From NCBI RefSeq assembly GCF_001045555.1, contig NZ_LFBU01000001.1, positions 3,100,001 to 3,164,000 on the forward strand: DNA of 64,000 bases, given 5' to 3'. Position 1 is the stretch's first letter. Every line of letters starts with the position of its first letter. Both the position numbers and the translations under genes were made by a program. This document shows positions 12,197 to 21,302 of this stretch, one piece after another. This stretch comes from Marinobacter subterrani. Its GTDB lineage: Bacteria > Pseudomonadota > Gammaproteobacteria > Pseudomonadales > Oleiphilaceae. The notes beneath the pieces are model-generated. The model was not told the origin of the DNA. It ran no database searches and saw nothing but the letters and a program-made list of their open reading frames with translations.

Positions 12197-14227
12197 TTGA
12201 ACCTGAAGCGCCAGTTGCTTGTTGCCAGCCTGCTGATGCTGCTGATTCCCTGGGCGGGCCTGCAGTTCGTTCTGGAGCTGGACGCTGCCCTCCGGCAACA
12301 GGCACGCCAGCAACTCCAGGACCAGGCCGGCCGACTGGCCGAGACCGCCGGCGACCTGATGATCGGCCTGCCGGCGGTAGCCCCTGGAGAGCCCGCGATT
12401 TACGTTGAACCACTGACCGGCGCCATCAACCTGGACGGCTATGGCGACGACTGGCCGGGGTACCGCGAAGAGGATCCCCTGAGTAACTGGCAAAGCATCT
12501 CCACGCCAGACTCCGGCGGGCCAACCCTGTACTGGCAGGCTGCAACCGACCAGCAACACCTTTACCTGCTGATCCGGGTCAGTCCCCGCCGGGCAGTGTT
12601 CTTCAACCCCGGAAACGCCGAACAGCCCCACGACCGACTCCGGCTGTGGCTGAAGCCCGACACCCAGAGCGTTGCACCGGACGAGTCGACCCTTTCCTGG
12701 CTGATTCGCACCCCCGCTCCGGGGCAGCTGTATGGGCTGATCGAATCGTCCATGAAGCCGGACTACCGGGTCTCCGGTTTCTGGCAGAGTACCGGCGATG
12801 GCTGGCAGGTTGAGCTGAAGCTGCCGATGCCAGCGGGCCGCAGCCGCCTGGGCTTTGCCGCCCGCTGGGGTGACAGTCCGGAGATGGCGGTGGCAACCCC
12901 GACCCGGCCGCTGCCGATAATGCTCAGCCGCAATCTGGTGCTGGAGCGGCAACTGGAAGCTCGCCTGAATCCGGGCCAGCGCGCCCGTCTGGTGGAGCCG
13001 GCAGGCTGGGTGATCGCAGCACAGCGTTTGGCAGCCACCGCCTCCGACCCCGAATTCGATAGCCTCAGCCCGCTTCAGGTGATTGAACAGATCAGTCTCA
13101 ACGCACTTCGGGGACTGATCCGCATTTATCTGCCTGAACCCACCACTCTCACAACCGGCAGCCATCGCATCGACATCACCGGTCTTCCCCGCGAAGGGCT
13201 GGTCAGTCACCCGGACGACAGCATCTGGCTGCTGACCACCCGGCCGGTGTTCGGCGGCCGCACCCTGATCCTCGAGCAGTCTCTGGACCAGCTACTGACC
13301 CTGTCCGGCTCCACGCTCGGCTCGGTGATCGCCCGCAGCACACTCATTATTGTGGCCCTGACACTGGTCCTGCTGGGGTACGCCAGTTGGCTGTCCTGGC
13401 GCATTACCCGGCTGCAACGGGCTGTCAGCGCGAGCATCGACGAAGATGGGCGAATTACCGGGACGGTTCCGGATTCCCGTGCCAGGGACGAACTGGGCCA
13501 GCTGCAGCGGCATTTCAGCCGGATGGTGGACCGGCTCCATGGCTACAACCGCTATCTTGAAAGCTTTTCACGGCGCCTGTCCCATGAGCTGAAAACACCG
13601 GTTGCGGTGGTGCGTTCATCTCTGGAAAACCTCAGCCACTGCGAATCGGAAGACGAGCGCCGGCAGTATATTGAGCGGGCGGCCTCAGCCACGGAACGCC
13701 TCCGCCAGATTCTCCACGGGATGAGCGAAGCTGCCCGGCTGGAACAGAGTCTGGATCTTGCGGACAAAGAGCCATTTGATCTGGCAGAAGTGACCGCCGA
13801 GGCCACAGCTGCCTATCAGGCTCTGGATAGCAACCATCAGATCCGCTATGCAGGGCCAAAGACCGGCTGCCCGATCACCGGCTCGCCGGAACTGATGGTG
13901 CAACTGCTCGACAAGCTGGTGGACAACGCGCGGGATTTCACACCGGAAGGCGGTCTCATTGAGGTCGGGCTGGAACACACAACGGACGGCCTCTGCCTTT
14001 CGGTTTTCAATCAGGATTCCGCCCTGCCGGAGACTACCGGGACAGACATCTTCAGCCCGTTTGTGTCGCTGCGGGAAGGCCAGGCGCAGGGACACCTGGG
14101 CCAGGGTCTGCTGATCGTCAGTCTGATTGCCGACTACCATGGTGGCCGAGTGGACGCAGAGAACCGCACCCAAGGTGGCATTGACGGCGTGTGCTTCCGG
14201 GTTATTATCCCCCCAACCCATTCTTGA
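12197..14227 (+). CDS. pdsS: proteobacterial dedicated sortase system histidine kinase
   Basis: A 676-residue sensor kinase. An N-terminal transmembrane helix precedes a ~350-residue periplasmic region that contains a CBM9/DOMON-like section (LDGYGDDWPGYRE near residue 80), suggesting it senses a sugar or envelope ligand. A second helix (~375-400), a HAMP-like linker, HisKA with phosphoacceptor His463 (SHELKTP) and HATPase_c with N and G boxes follow. The start is TTG 12197, three bases after the pdsR stop, with GAGG in pdsR as ribosome binding site. It ends slightly inside the open frame of the next gene. Confidence 0.92.
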   Translation: MNLKRQLLVASLLMLLIPWAGLQFVLELDAALRQQARQQLQDQAGRLAETAGDLMIGLPAVAPGEPAIYVEPLTGAINLDGYGDDWPGYREEDPLSNWQSISTPDSGGPTLYWQAATDQQHLYLLIRVSPRRAVFFNPGNAEQPHDRLRLWLKPDTQSVAPDESTLSWLIRTPAPGQLYGLIESSMKPDYRVSGFWQSTGDGWQVELKLPMPAGRSRLGFAARWGDSPEMAVATPTRPLPIMLSRNLVLERQLEARLNPGQRARLVEPAGWVIAAQRLAATASDPEFDSLSPLQVIEQISLNALRGLIRIYLPEPTTLTTGSHRIDITGLPREGLVSHPDDSIWLLTTRPVFGGRTLILEQSLDQLLTLSGSTLGSVIARSTLIIVALTLVLLGYASWLSWRITRLQRAVSASIDEDGRITGTVPDSRARDELGQLQRHFSRMVDRLHGYNRYLESFSRRLSHELKTPVAVVRSSLENLSHCESEDERRQYIERAASATERLRQILHGMSEAARLEQSLDLADKEPFDLAEVTAEATAAYQALDSNHQIRYAGPKTGCPITGSPELMVQLLDKLVDNARDFTPEGGLIEVGLEHTTDGLCLSVFNQDSALPETTGTDIFSPFVSLREGQAQGHLGQGLLIVSLIADYHGGRVDAENRTQGGIDGVCFRVIIPPTHS

Positions 14228-14244
14228 AACAGGACAGCACCGCC

Positions 14245-15552
14245 GTGAGCGCACGACTGGACTCCCTCAACATCCATCCGCTTCGGCACGAGCTCTATTA
14301 CGAGTTGCACTCACGTCCCTTTCAGGTGCTGCCAACGCCGGCCCAGGTCACCCATATGGCGGTGCTGACCACCCCGGAGCAACGCCAGCAGCAGTTCCGG
14401 CACCTGCAGGAGCTGCACCGAATGCTGGGCCAGCCGGTGCCGGAGCAGGAGATAGGCTGTTTTGAGCACACCTTTGGCTCGCTCCGGGTGCGGCGTGAAA
14501 TGCACATGGAGTTCGCCTCCTACACCTTCATCAACCTGGCCGCCAGCGAAGAGACCCCGTTCACCGAAACCGGCATTACTCCCCTGCCGGAAGGCTGGCT
14601 CGAACAGCTGGCCGGCACCGTGATAGCCGCCTTCCACCTGGAGATACGGCCGGCCGCAGACGGAACCGGAGGTGATCTGGACTATGTTCGCAAACACTTC
14701 GAAGGCATGCGCCTGATTGGCAGCAGTCCCCAGGAGGGCGCGGCCCGGGTGTGGGGGACGTTCAGACTGCACAGCGACGGCTTCGGCCGGTTCATCGTGA
14801 TGAACCACCACATGTCCGACAGCCAGCTCGGGCGCCTTACCCAACGGCTGATGGAGATTGAAACCTATCGCCTGATGTCGCTGCTGGCGCTGCCCGTGGC
14901 CCGGGGAATCACCCCTGCCCTGAACGACATGGACGAAAAACTGGCGGTGATCACCCAGTCTCTTGCCGAAAACCAGGACGTCGATGAAGAAAATCTCCTG
15001 GCTCAGTTGACCAATATCGCCGCCCGCATCGAGGCCTTCCGGGCTCACTCCACTTTCCGTTTCTCCGCCACCCGGGCCTATCACCGGCTGGTGCTGACCC
15101 GGCTGGAGGAACTGCGGGAAGATGAGCTCTCCGGCCACCTGACCCTCACCGAGTTCATGACCCGCCGGCTGACGCCGGCGGTAAAAACCTGCGAGGCAGT
15201 CAGCGAACGGCTCGAAGATCTGTCACGCCGGGTAGACCGCGCCTCCGACATGATGCGGACCCGGGTAGAGCTGGCCATTCAAAGCCAGAACCAGCAGCTG
15301 CTCAGCTCCATGGACCGGCGTTCCAAAATCCAGCTGATGATGCAACACACCGTGGAAGGCTTCTCGGTGGTCGCCATCACCTACTACCTGATCGGCCTGC
15401 TCAAGTTCGGCCTGGATTCGGTTTACGAGGCAGGCTTTGAGTTCAACAAGACGATGGTACTCGGTATCGCCATTCCCGTGGTGATGGCCCTGGTGTTCCT
15501 TGGGGTCCGGGTGGTTCACCATCACTTCATCCGGATGGCGAAACGGCAATAA
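14245..15552 (+). CDS. DUF3422 family membrane protein
   Basis: About 435 residues of the DUF3422 family, function unknown. The N-terminus carries HPLRHELYYELHSRPF; two transmembrane helices sit near the C-terminus (TYYLIGLLKFGLDSVYEAG and MVLGIAIPVVMALVFLGV), preceded by a long helical, probably coiled region. I prefer GTG 14245, which follows AGGA; another in-frame GTG at 14191 would overlap the end of pdsS. Probably co-transcribed with pdsRS. Confidence 0.85.
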   Translation: MSARLDSLNIHPLRHELYYELHSRPFQVLPTPAQVTHMAVLTTPEQRQQQFRHLQELHRMLGQPVPEQEIGCFEHTFGSLRVRREMHMEFASYTFINLAASEETPFTETGITPLPEGWLEQLAGTVIAAFHLEIRPAADGTGGDLDYVRKHFEGMRLIGSSPQEGAARVWGTFRLHSDGFGRFIVMNHHMSDSQLGRLTQRLMEIETYRLMSLLALPVARGITPALNDMDEKLAVITQSLAENQDVDEENLLAQLTNIAARIEAFRAHSTFRFSATRAYHRLVLTRLEELREDELSGHLTLTEFMTRRLTPAVKTCEAVSERLEDLSRRVDRASDMMRTRVELAIQSQNQQLLSSMDRRSKIQLMMQHTVEGFSVVAITYYLIGLLKFGLDSVYEAGFEFNKTMVLGIAIPVVMALVFLGVRVVHHHFIRMAKRQ

Positions 15553-15558
15553 CCCCGC

Positions 15559-16344
15559 CTAACGCCCGCCCCCCTCGTCTCCGGCAAACTGCCGGTAAAA
15601 CTGCTGGGCCGTGCGGCCATTGCGGACACCCTTGGCGGTGGCAAAACGGATCGCCTCCCGGTGCAGGCTGTCACGGTCTGCCACTTCCGGAAACAGCGCA
15701 TCCACCGCCTGCAGATAAACCTCCTGGGAAAATGCATAGAACGATAACTGCAGGCCAAAGCGATCCGCCAGGGATACCTGTTCCTCGATGGCTTCCGCCG
15801 GATGCAGTTCACCGTCGCGCATCTCGCTCTTGAGGTTGTCTGACATGAATTCCGGCATCAGGTGCCGGCGGTTGGAGGTGGCATACACCCGGACATTCTC
15901 CGGCGGCAGCTCCAGGGAACCCTCCAGCACACTTTTCAGGGCCTTGTAGCCGGTCTCCCCGGCATCAAACGACAGGTCATCGCAGAAGATCACGAAGCGG
16001 AATGGCAGGTCGCAGATGTCATCGACGATTTCCGGCAGGTTCACCAGATCGTCCTTGTCCACCTCGATCATCCGAAGCCCACTGGCCTGGTAACGATTCA
16101 GCAGCGCCTTGATCAGCGATGACTTCCCGGTGCCCCGGGAGCCCCAGAGCAGCGCGTTGTTGGAGGGCTCGCCGGCCAGAAACCGTTCGGTATTGCGGGC
16201 CAGGGCCTGCTGCTGCCGGCTGATACCGGTGAGATCCTGCCATTGCACCGGATCCAGCCGGCGAATGGCCCGCAGGCCCGAGCGGTGACGGCGCCAGACC
16301 GCCGCCGGCGTGGTTTGCCAGTCGATAGCTACAGTTCCGGACAT
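15559..16344 (-). CDS. DUF815-type AAA ATPase
   Basis: A 261-residue P-loop ATPase with Walker A GSRGTGKSS (residues 68-76), Walker B FVIFCDD, and a sensor SNRRHL motif; it also carries RFATAKGVRNGRTAQQFY near the end. The family (DUF815) is AAA-like and has no established role. Start set at ATG 16344, which has AGAGG upstream, although the frame is open to 16509. Convergent with the DUF3422 gene and divergent from mgsA. Confidence 0.85.
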   Translation of the reverse strand: MSGTVAIDWQTTPAAVWRRHRSGLRAIRRLDPVQWQDLTGISRQQQALARNTERFLAGEPSNNALLWGSRGTGKSSLIKALLNRYQASGLRMIEVDKDDLVNLPEIVDDICDLPFRFVIFCDDLSFDAGETGYKALKSVLEGSLELPPENVRVYATSNRRHLMPEFMSDNLKSEMRDGELHPAEAIEEQVSLADRFGLQLSFYAFSQEVYLQAVDALFPEVADRDSLHREAIRFATAKGVRNGRTAQQFYRQFAGDEGGGR

Positions 16345-16429
16345 ACACCTCTTTCCTATTCCGTCCTGTGTCAGCCTGTGAAACACTGAACACACTTGAT
16401 AACCGGTTGAAAAGGAGACTTTACCCCAA

Positions 16430-16873
16430 ATGGCCGTAAAATCCGTTGCTTTGGTGGCCCACGACAACAAGAAAAAGGAACTGGTGGACTGGGTCGCCGA
16501 CAACCGCACCCGTTTTGCGCCCCTTAAACTCTATGCCACCGGCACCACCGGCCGGCTGCTTCGGGACAATCTGGAGCGGAATGACATTCATTGCCTGCTC
16601 AGTGGCCCGTTAGGGGGCGATCAGCAGATCGGTGCCAAGATCGCCGAGGGTGAAATCGACCTGCTGGTGTTTTTCTGGGACCCCCTCGAGCCCCAGCCCC
16701 ATGACCCCGACATCAAAGCCCTGTTGCGGATCGCCGCACTCTGGAATATTCCCGTGGCCTGCAACCGGGCGACGGCGGAGTTCATCCTGACCTCCGCTTA
16801 CATGACCGATGACCGGCACCAGCCGAAAAAACCGGATTTCTCGGATTACACCGGCCGTTCGGTCAGCGCCTGA
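16430..16873 (+). CDS. mgsA: methylglyoxal synthase
   Basis: Converts dihydroxyacetone phosphate to methylglyoxal and phosphate, a glycolytic overflow bypass. The 147-residue protein has the phosphate-binding ATGTTGR loop (residues 37-42), the SGPLGGDQQIG active-site stretch with catalytic Asp64 (equivalent to Asp71 in E. coli) and the His91 of QPHDPD. AAGGAG lies upstream of the ATG. Single gene, divergent from the DUF815 ATPase. Confidence 0.95.
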   Translation: MAVKSVALVAHDNKKKELVDWVADNRTRFAPLKLYATGTTGRLLRDNLERNDIHCLLSGPLGGDQQIGAKIAEGEIDLLVFFWDPLEPQPHDPDIKALLRIAALWNIPVACNRATAEFILTSAYMTDDRHQPKKPDFSDYTGRSVSA

Positions 16874-17008
16874 GGCGGCTGGATATCGCTATGGTTCTGA
16901 CTGCACTTGCTTCGGCCTTTTTGGAAGTACCGGTCCGGCTTGAAGGGCGAGCGGAAAATTGCCCGGTGGTGCTAAGATTCATCAAAAGACAAGGATAAGG
17001 AGAACGCC

Positions 17009-17980
17009 ATGGCACGTATTTACGAGGACAACTCACTCTCCATCGGCAATACCCCGCTGGTCAAGCTGAACCGCGTCAATGACGGGGCGACCATCTGGGC
17101 CAAGATCGAAGGCCGCAACCCGGCCTATTCCGTCAAATGCCGGATTGGCGCTGCGATGATCTGGGACGGCGAGAAGCGCGGCACCCTGAAGCCCGGCATG
17201 ACCATTGTCGAGCCCACCAGCGGCAACACCGGTATCGCCCTGGCCTTTGTGGCCGCCGCCCGGGGCTACAAACTGATTCTGACCATGCCCGCCTCCATGA
17301 GCCTGGAGCGGCGGAAAGTTCTGAAAGCCCTGGGAGCTGAACTGGTGCTCACAGAGCCCGCGAAAGGCATGCCGGGCGCCATCGCCAAGGCGGAAGAAAT
17401 CTTTTCCTCCGATCCGGACAACCACTTCCTGCCGCAGCAGTTCCAGAACCCGGCCAACCCGCGCATTCATGAAGACACCACCGGCCCGGAGATCTGGAAC
17501 GACACCGACGGCAAAGTCGACATTTTCGTGGCCGGTGTCGGCACCGGCGGCACGCTGACCGGCGTCTCCCGATACATCAAGGGCACCCGGGGCAAGGACA
17601 TTACCACCGTCGCCGTCGAGCCAACCGATTCGCCGATCATCACCCAGGTAATGAACGGGGAGGAGCCCAAACCGGCACCCCACAAGATTCAGGGTATCGG
17701 CGCGGGCTTCGTGCCCAAGAACCTGGATCTGGACCTTGTGGACCAGGTGGAAGCGGTAACGAACGAGGAGGCCATGACCATGGCCCACCGGCTGATGCAG
17801 GAGGAAGGCATTCTCTGTGGCATTTCCTGCGGGGCGGCTGTGGTCGCCGCAGTCCGGGTGAGCAAACAACCCGAACACCAGGGCAAGAACATCGTTGTGG
17901 TGCTGCCGGATTCGGCAGAGCGCTATCTCTCGTCCGCGCTGTTCGCCGACCGGTTTGGCGAGCTGGAAAACGTGCAATAG
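17009..17980 (+). CDS. cysK: cysteine synthase A (O-acetylserine sulfhydrylase)
   Basis: Makes cysteine from O-acetylserine and sulfide using PLP. The 323 residues follow E. coli CysK closely: PLP Lys43 in [11 protein letters not shown], the [11 protein letters not shown] substrate loop, [10 protein letters not shown] phosphate loop and GPEIW. It ends in the family-typical way after [12 protein letters not shown]. One difference: the usual GISSGAAV PLP-nitrogen loop reads GISCGAAV. A good AAGGAG precedes the ATG. Single gene, convergent with the beta-barrel gene. Confidence 0.95.
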   Translation: MARIYEDNSLSIGNTPLVKLNRVNDGATIWAKIEGRNPAYSVKCRIGAAMIWDGEKRGTLKPGMTIVEPTSGNTGIALAFVAAARGYKLILTMPASMSLERRKVLKALGAELVLTEPAKGMPGAIAKAEEIFSSDPDNHFLPQQFQNPANPRIHEDTTGPEIWNDTDGKVDIFVAGVGTGGTLTGVSRYIKGTRGKDITTVAVEPTDSPIITQVMNGEEPKPAPHKIQGIGAGFVPKNLDLDLVDQVEAVTNEEAMTMAHRLMQEEGILCGISCGAAVVAAVRVSKQPEHQGKNIVVVLPDSAERYLSSALFADRFGELENVQ

Positions 17981-18019
17981 GTGGCAAGAGGCGCAGCCTG
18001 AGGCCGCGCCCTGCCTGCA

Positions 18020-18598
18020 TCAGAACTGGTACTTCAGACCGACACGGCCGGTATCGAATTCCGGCCCGCTGTTGGTTACCTGACCGTTAAAATCTTCCTC
18101 CTCAACGTCGACGCTGTAGCGATTGTACTCCGCGAACGCGGTCAGTTTCGGCGTTACCCGGAAATCCACGCCAGCGCCTACAAACGGCGTCACCTCATCG
18201 TAGGTTTCGCTCTCGTTGAAGGCATCTACATCAAAAGCCGAGGCGAGTACACCGACTTTACCGTAGACCCCGAAACTGTCCGTCAATGGCAGCCGGCCAA
18301 TGGCACCCACGCCAATCCCCTTGAGCTGTCCTTCCACGTTATCGTCACCGAAATTCCCGAAATCGATGTACTCCGCTTCCGCCGCAAAGAACGGATTGAA
18401 CTGGTAGCCAAGAGCCGCCCCGAACAGATCATTTTCATCCTCGAATTCGCCGCCGTGAGCCTTGTAGCCACCGTAGCTGCCGCTGATGTACGGGCCGGAC
18501 TGATCACGATCAACCGCGCCCTGGGCCCAGGCTGCAGGCGCTGCCAGGGCGGTAGCCGTAAGAACTGTGGCACAGGCAATTCCAGCTTTGTGGTTCAT
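18020..18598 (-). CDS. outer-membrane beta-barrel protein (OmpA/Ail-like)
   Basis: A 192-residue exported protein. Signal peptide residues 1-25 (cut after AAWAQG), then alternating amphipathic strands (GPYISGSYGGYK, LFGAALGYQF, VTPFVGAGVDFRVTPKLTAFAEYNRY) and a C-terminal GLKYQF ending in Phe, the BAM recognition signal. Probably a small eight-stranded barrel. Start at ATG 18598 with GAGGAA upstream; the open frame continues to 18694 without a better start. Confidence 0.87.
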   Translation of the reverse strand: MNHKAGIACATVLTATALAAPAAWAQGAVDRDQSGPYISGSYGGYKAHGGEFEDENDLFGAALGYQFNPFFAAEAEYIDFGNFGDDNVEGQLKGIGVGAIGRLPLTDSFGVYGKVGVLASAFDVDAFNESETYDEVTPFVGAGVDFRVTPKLTAFAEYNRYSVDVEEEDFNGQVTNSGPEFDTGRVGLKYQF

Positions 18599-18807
18599 AA
18601 CGCGTTCCTCTTCGTCGGTTAGGTGTCCGTTCATACCTTGCACAATCGCCAGCCAAGCTTCGCGATTGCCTGAACTCACCCTAACCCGAGACACGCATCA
18701 GGGGGGTTAAAACCGGAATACGATTTATTCACCGAATGTTCATGCCCTGAACCCCGGCGGCTGCCCGAATGTTGACCCCCGTCAACCGCCCGTGTTGATT
18801 CGCCGGT

Positions 18808-19662
18808 TCAGCGTGGCGGCTCATCGTCCCGCACGCGCAGAAAGCTGGCAAATCGCGGCAATCCCGTGGCGGTATGGCCATAATACTTGAACGTAATGAC
18901 GGCCCCGATCTCCGGCGGAGACGCTCTCTCGGCATCGCTGAACCCGGAACCGATCCGGAAGCGACGGCCGTTTTCCAGTTCCACCAACAGCGACCCCATC
19001 ATCCCCTCGTATTTGCCCTCGCCCGGCAACTGCCGGATCACCACCGCTTCGGCATCGCGGTAGTGCTTGACCTTCAGCAGATCATCGGAGCGGCCGGCAT
19101 GATAGACGCTGCTGCCGCGTCGCAGCATCAAGCCCTCCGCACCCGCCCGCACGATCGCGTCCAGGCGCGCCATCAACGCCTCATGGGTGGTCGCCCGTTG
19201 TTGCCGGACAACCGCCAGAAACGGTGAGCCGACCCTGGCAACCGTTGCCTGAAGACGCAGTAAGCGCTGGTCAAAGGGCATACCGCTGACAGGGAAATCA
19301 AACACCATAAACCGGATTTTACGCCACTCCTGATCAACCGGAACGAGCTTGCGAACTGCCCCGGATAACTCCGCAAACCGGCCCCGCCCCATCCATAGTT
19401 CGCCGTCCAGCGGATGCTCCGGAAAGCCCCTGGTGAACCACGCCGGGGCCCGGTATTCATGGCCACCGCGAGAGATCAATCGGTTACCCGTCCAGTATGC
19501 TCGTACCCCGTCAAACTTTTCGCTGACCCAGTAGCCTTCCAGCGGCATGCCCTTCTGGTACACCTTGGCCAGTGTCAGCTCGGGCGGCTTTGCTGCGGCC
19601 ACCGCGGAAAACAGAAGGGAAACCAGCACCGGCAGAGCGGTGCTGAGCAATCGAAAAGTCAT
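18808..19662 (-). CDS. exported ATP-dependent DNA ligase (LigE-type)
   Basis: A 284-residue minimal ATP-dependent DNA ligase. Signal peptide 1-24 (cut near AVAAAKP), then motif I EKFDGVR with the nucleotidyl Lys49, motif III FMVFDFP, motif IV EGLMLR and motif V LLKVKHYRD, followed by a compact OB domain (GSLLVELENGRRFRIGSGF). Such Lig E proteins are periplasmic, ligate nicked DNA and are thought to serve DNA uptake or extracellular DNA rather than replication. AAAGGA is at good spacing before the ATG. Confidence 0.9.
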   Translation of the reverse strand: MTFRLLSTALPVLVSLLFSAVAAAKPPELTLAKVYQKGMPLEGYWVSEKFDGVRAYWTGNRLISRGGHEYRAPAWFTRGFPEHPLDGELWMGRGRFAELSGAVRKLVPVDQEWRKIRFMVFDFPVSGMPFDQRLLRLQATVARVGSPFLAVVRQQRATTHEALMARLDAIVRAGAEGLMLRRGSSVYHAGRSDDLLKVKHYRDAEAVVIRQLPGEGKYEGMMGSLLVELENGRRFRIGSGFSDAERASPPEIGAVITFKYYGHTATGLPRFASFLRVRDDEPPR

Positions 19663-19739
19663 GGCAATTCCTTTGCTCTCAGTTGTTTTGTTGTACGGAG
19701 ACCAGAGATTCCGTTCCAGCCTTAATCATCGACAGAGCG

Positions 19740-20189
19740 TTATTCGTTTCCGCAGGTGCGCTTCACCTTCTGCCGGAAATCCGCACGAATTCGAGCATTC
19801 TCCGCCTCATTCACGAAAACCCGCTCGCCCTGATCATTGAGGTTATAAAAGGTTGAAACGCTGGCCAGAAACTTCAGGCGCGCCTGAAGTTTTCTGCAAA
19901 CCTCGGCTCGCTTCGCGGCCCTCTCCTCTACCTGGGTATCAGCGGCTTGTCGGGCTTTACGTTCCTCTTGCAGTTGCTCCAGAAACTCGGTCATTTTCAG
20001 GTGCCGCTCCCGGGCAACTGCATCCACGCTGGCCGGAGCGGCCTTCACCGCGACTTCACTTGATGCGGCTTTAGCCGGTGGACGATCGCCGAAATGGGTC
20101 TGGCCGTTGGCATCGACCCATTTGTAGACACCGGCGTTTGCGTAAAAGGGGATAAAGCAGAGGAATATCAAAACCATGGATGCTTGCAC
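19740..20189 (-). CDS. DUF4124 domain exported protein
   Basis: 149 residues: signal peptide (1-19), DUF4124 motif VYKWVDANGQTHFGDRPP (residues 21-38), then a charged helical section (about 60-120) ending CGNE. The GTG start 20189 follows AGGAGT. A truncated second copy of this gene, with the same upstream signals, is at 30163-30395, also just after an immunity-type membrane protein; so DUF4124 may be the fixed 3' boundary of the effector units. Function unknown. Confidence 0.8.
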   Translation of the reverse strand: MQASMVLIFLCFIPFYANAGVYKWVDANGQTHFGDRPPAKAASSEVAVKAAPASVDAVARERHLKMTEFLEQLQEERKARQAADTQVEERAAKRAEVCRKLQARLKFLASVSTFYNLNDQGERVFVNEAENARIRADFRQKVKRTCGNE

Positions 20190-20285
20190 AAAGAACTCCT
20201 TTTCATTCTGTTAGTTCCCTGGCGCCTTTCACAGAGGCAGACCCTCTGCCCTTTTGAACAGCCAGTCAGCCAGGATCATCGAGGC

Positions 20286-21302
20286 CTACGCCATCGCTGC
20301 CTCGTTCAAATTCGGCACGCTGTACTGCATCTGGTCCTCCAGCGTGTGCCATGGGAAATTCCGGATTTTTTCCATATGGGCGGGGTAGCCCTCTTTCTCC
20401 CACCACTCCAGATCCAGCGTGGCCCAGTAATCGGCAGGGCGTTGGCGTTTGCCCGCCGCGTCATACTCGGAAGTGGTGGGGTCCAGCTGGCGGTAGGGTT
20501 CGAGCGCCGGGATATCCGGCAACGGCTGGCTGACGTCCATATAGCGCTGAAGTTCGTCCCAGTGGGCGTAGAGTTCCACTTTCTGTGTGCTGTGCACTTC
20601 GGCAACAGCCGTTTGCCAGCCGCTGTAGCGGTGGCGAAGCTGTAGCTTGTAGCTCACAGGACCTTTGGGCTGAACGTGGTAGGAAATGTAGGGGTCAAAC
20701 TCGATAAACGGCGCCTCAAAGGTTTCCTCCCGCCAGGTGCGGAATTTGACCATTCCCGTGGGACGGAAGAAGCCGCAGCCCAGGTCTTTGACGATGAAAT
20801 CGGGGTTTCGCTCTAGGAACCAGGTGAAGGGGTAGCGAAAGAAGAGGTGTAAACCCACAAGCCAGAACAACCAATGAAGGCCAACGAAAATCCCTTCAGT
20901 GCCAAATTTAAAAGCGGTTATTGATATCCCTGCGACTAAAACAATTAACATCCATTTGAATAAAGAATAATCAGCAAACGACCCGGCCAGCATCAGCAAT
21001 AACTGCCAACGAGTCTTGATTAAATCTTTGGGTTTCTGCTTGTGTGTCCAGGCTCGCCCCTCCGGCAACCGACGGCCATTCTGCTTTCGGGATTGATGGG
21101 GTTCCACATATTTTGGGCGCACATGAATATTTAAATTGCTATAGCGACCCCAAGGCAATCTCTCAATCAGATCGCTTCCTTCCAGTGATTTTGCGAAGCT
21201 ACCCGGGTTCTCAAGAACGGGTTGTTTCGGAATATTATCGGCATGAAACGCCGTGTCTTGATATTCGCTCATCGACTCCGACTGACTATCGCTGCCACTC
21301 AA
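20286..21302 (-). CDS. probable T6SS immunity membrane protein, type 1 (copy A1)
   Basis: 338 residues with a two-helix transmembrane hairpin (about residues 103-160) between a 100-residue polar N-terminus and a ~175-residue cytoplasmic domain containing GMVKFRTW and YMDVSQPLPDIPALEPYR. It overlaps the 3' end of the effector gene at 21286 by 17 bases, the position of a cognate immunity gene. Its paralogue at 26478 is nearly identical outside residues ~113-149, where the two share little sequence. This block is about 35% GC, far below its flanks. The family resembles DUF6708-type T6SS accessory proteins, but I am not certain. Confidence 0.65.
   Translation of the reverse strand: MSGSDSQSESMSEYQDTAFHADNIPKQPVLENPGSFAKSLEGSDLIERLPWGRYSNLNIHVRPKYVEPHQSRKQNGRRLPEGRAWTHKQKPKDLIKTRWQLLLMLAGSFADYSLFKWMLIVLVAGISITAFKFGTEGIFVGLHWLFWLVGLHLFFRYPFTWFLERNPDFIVKDLGCGFFRPTGMVKFRTWREETFEAPFIEFDPYISYHVQPKGPVSYKLQLRHRYSGWQTAVAEVHSTQKVELYAHWDELQRYMDVSQPLPDIPALEPYRQLDPTTSEYDAAGKRQRPADYWATLDLEWWEKEGYPAHMEKIRNFPWHTLEDQMQYSVPNLNEAAMA

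Noticed and set aside
11285..13210. 641-codon open frame on the minus strand opposite pdsR/pdsS
   Set aside because: Both plus-strand genes have full domain structure; the reverse frame is a composition artefact.
17981..18019. Hairpin between cysK and the porin gene as terminator
   Set aside because: The GC-rich stretch pairs only loosely and has no T-run on either strand.
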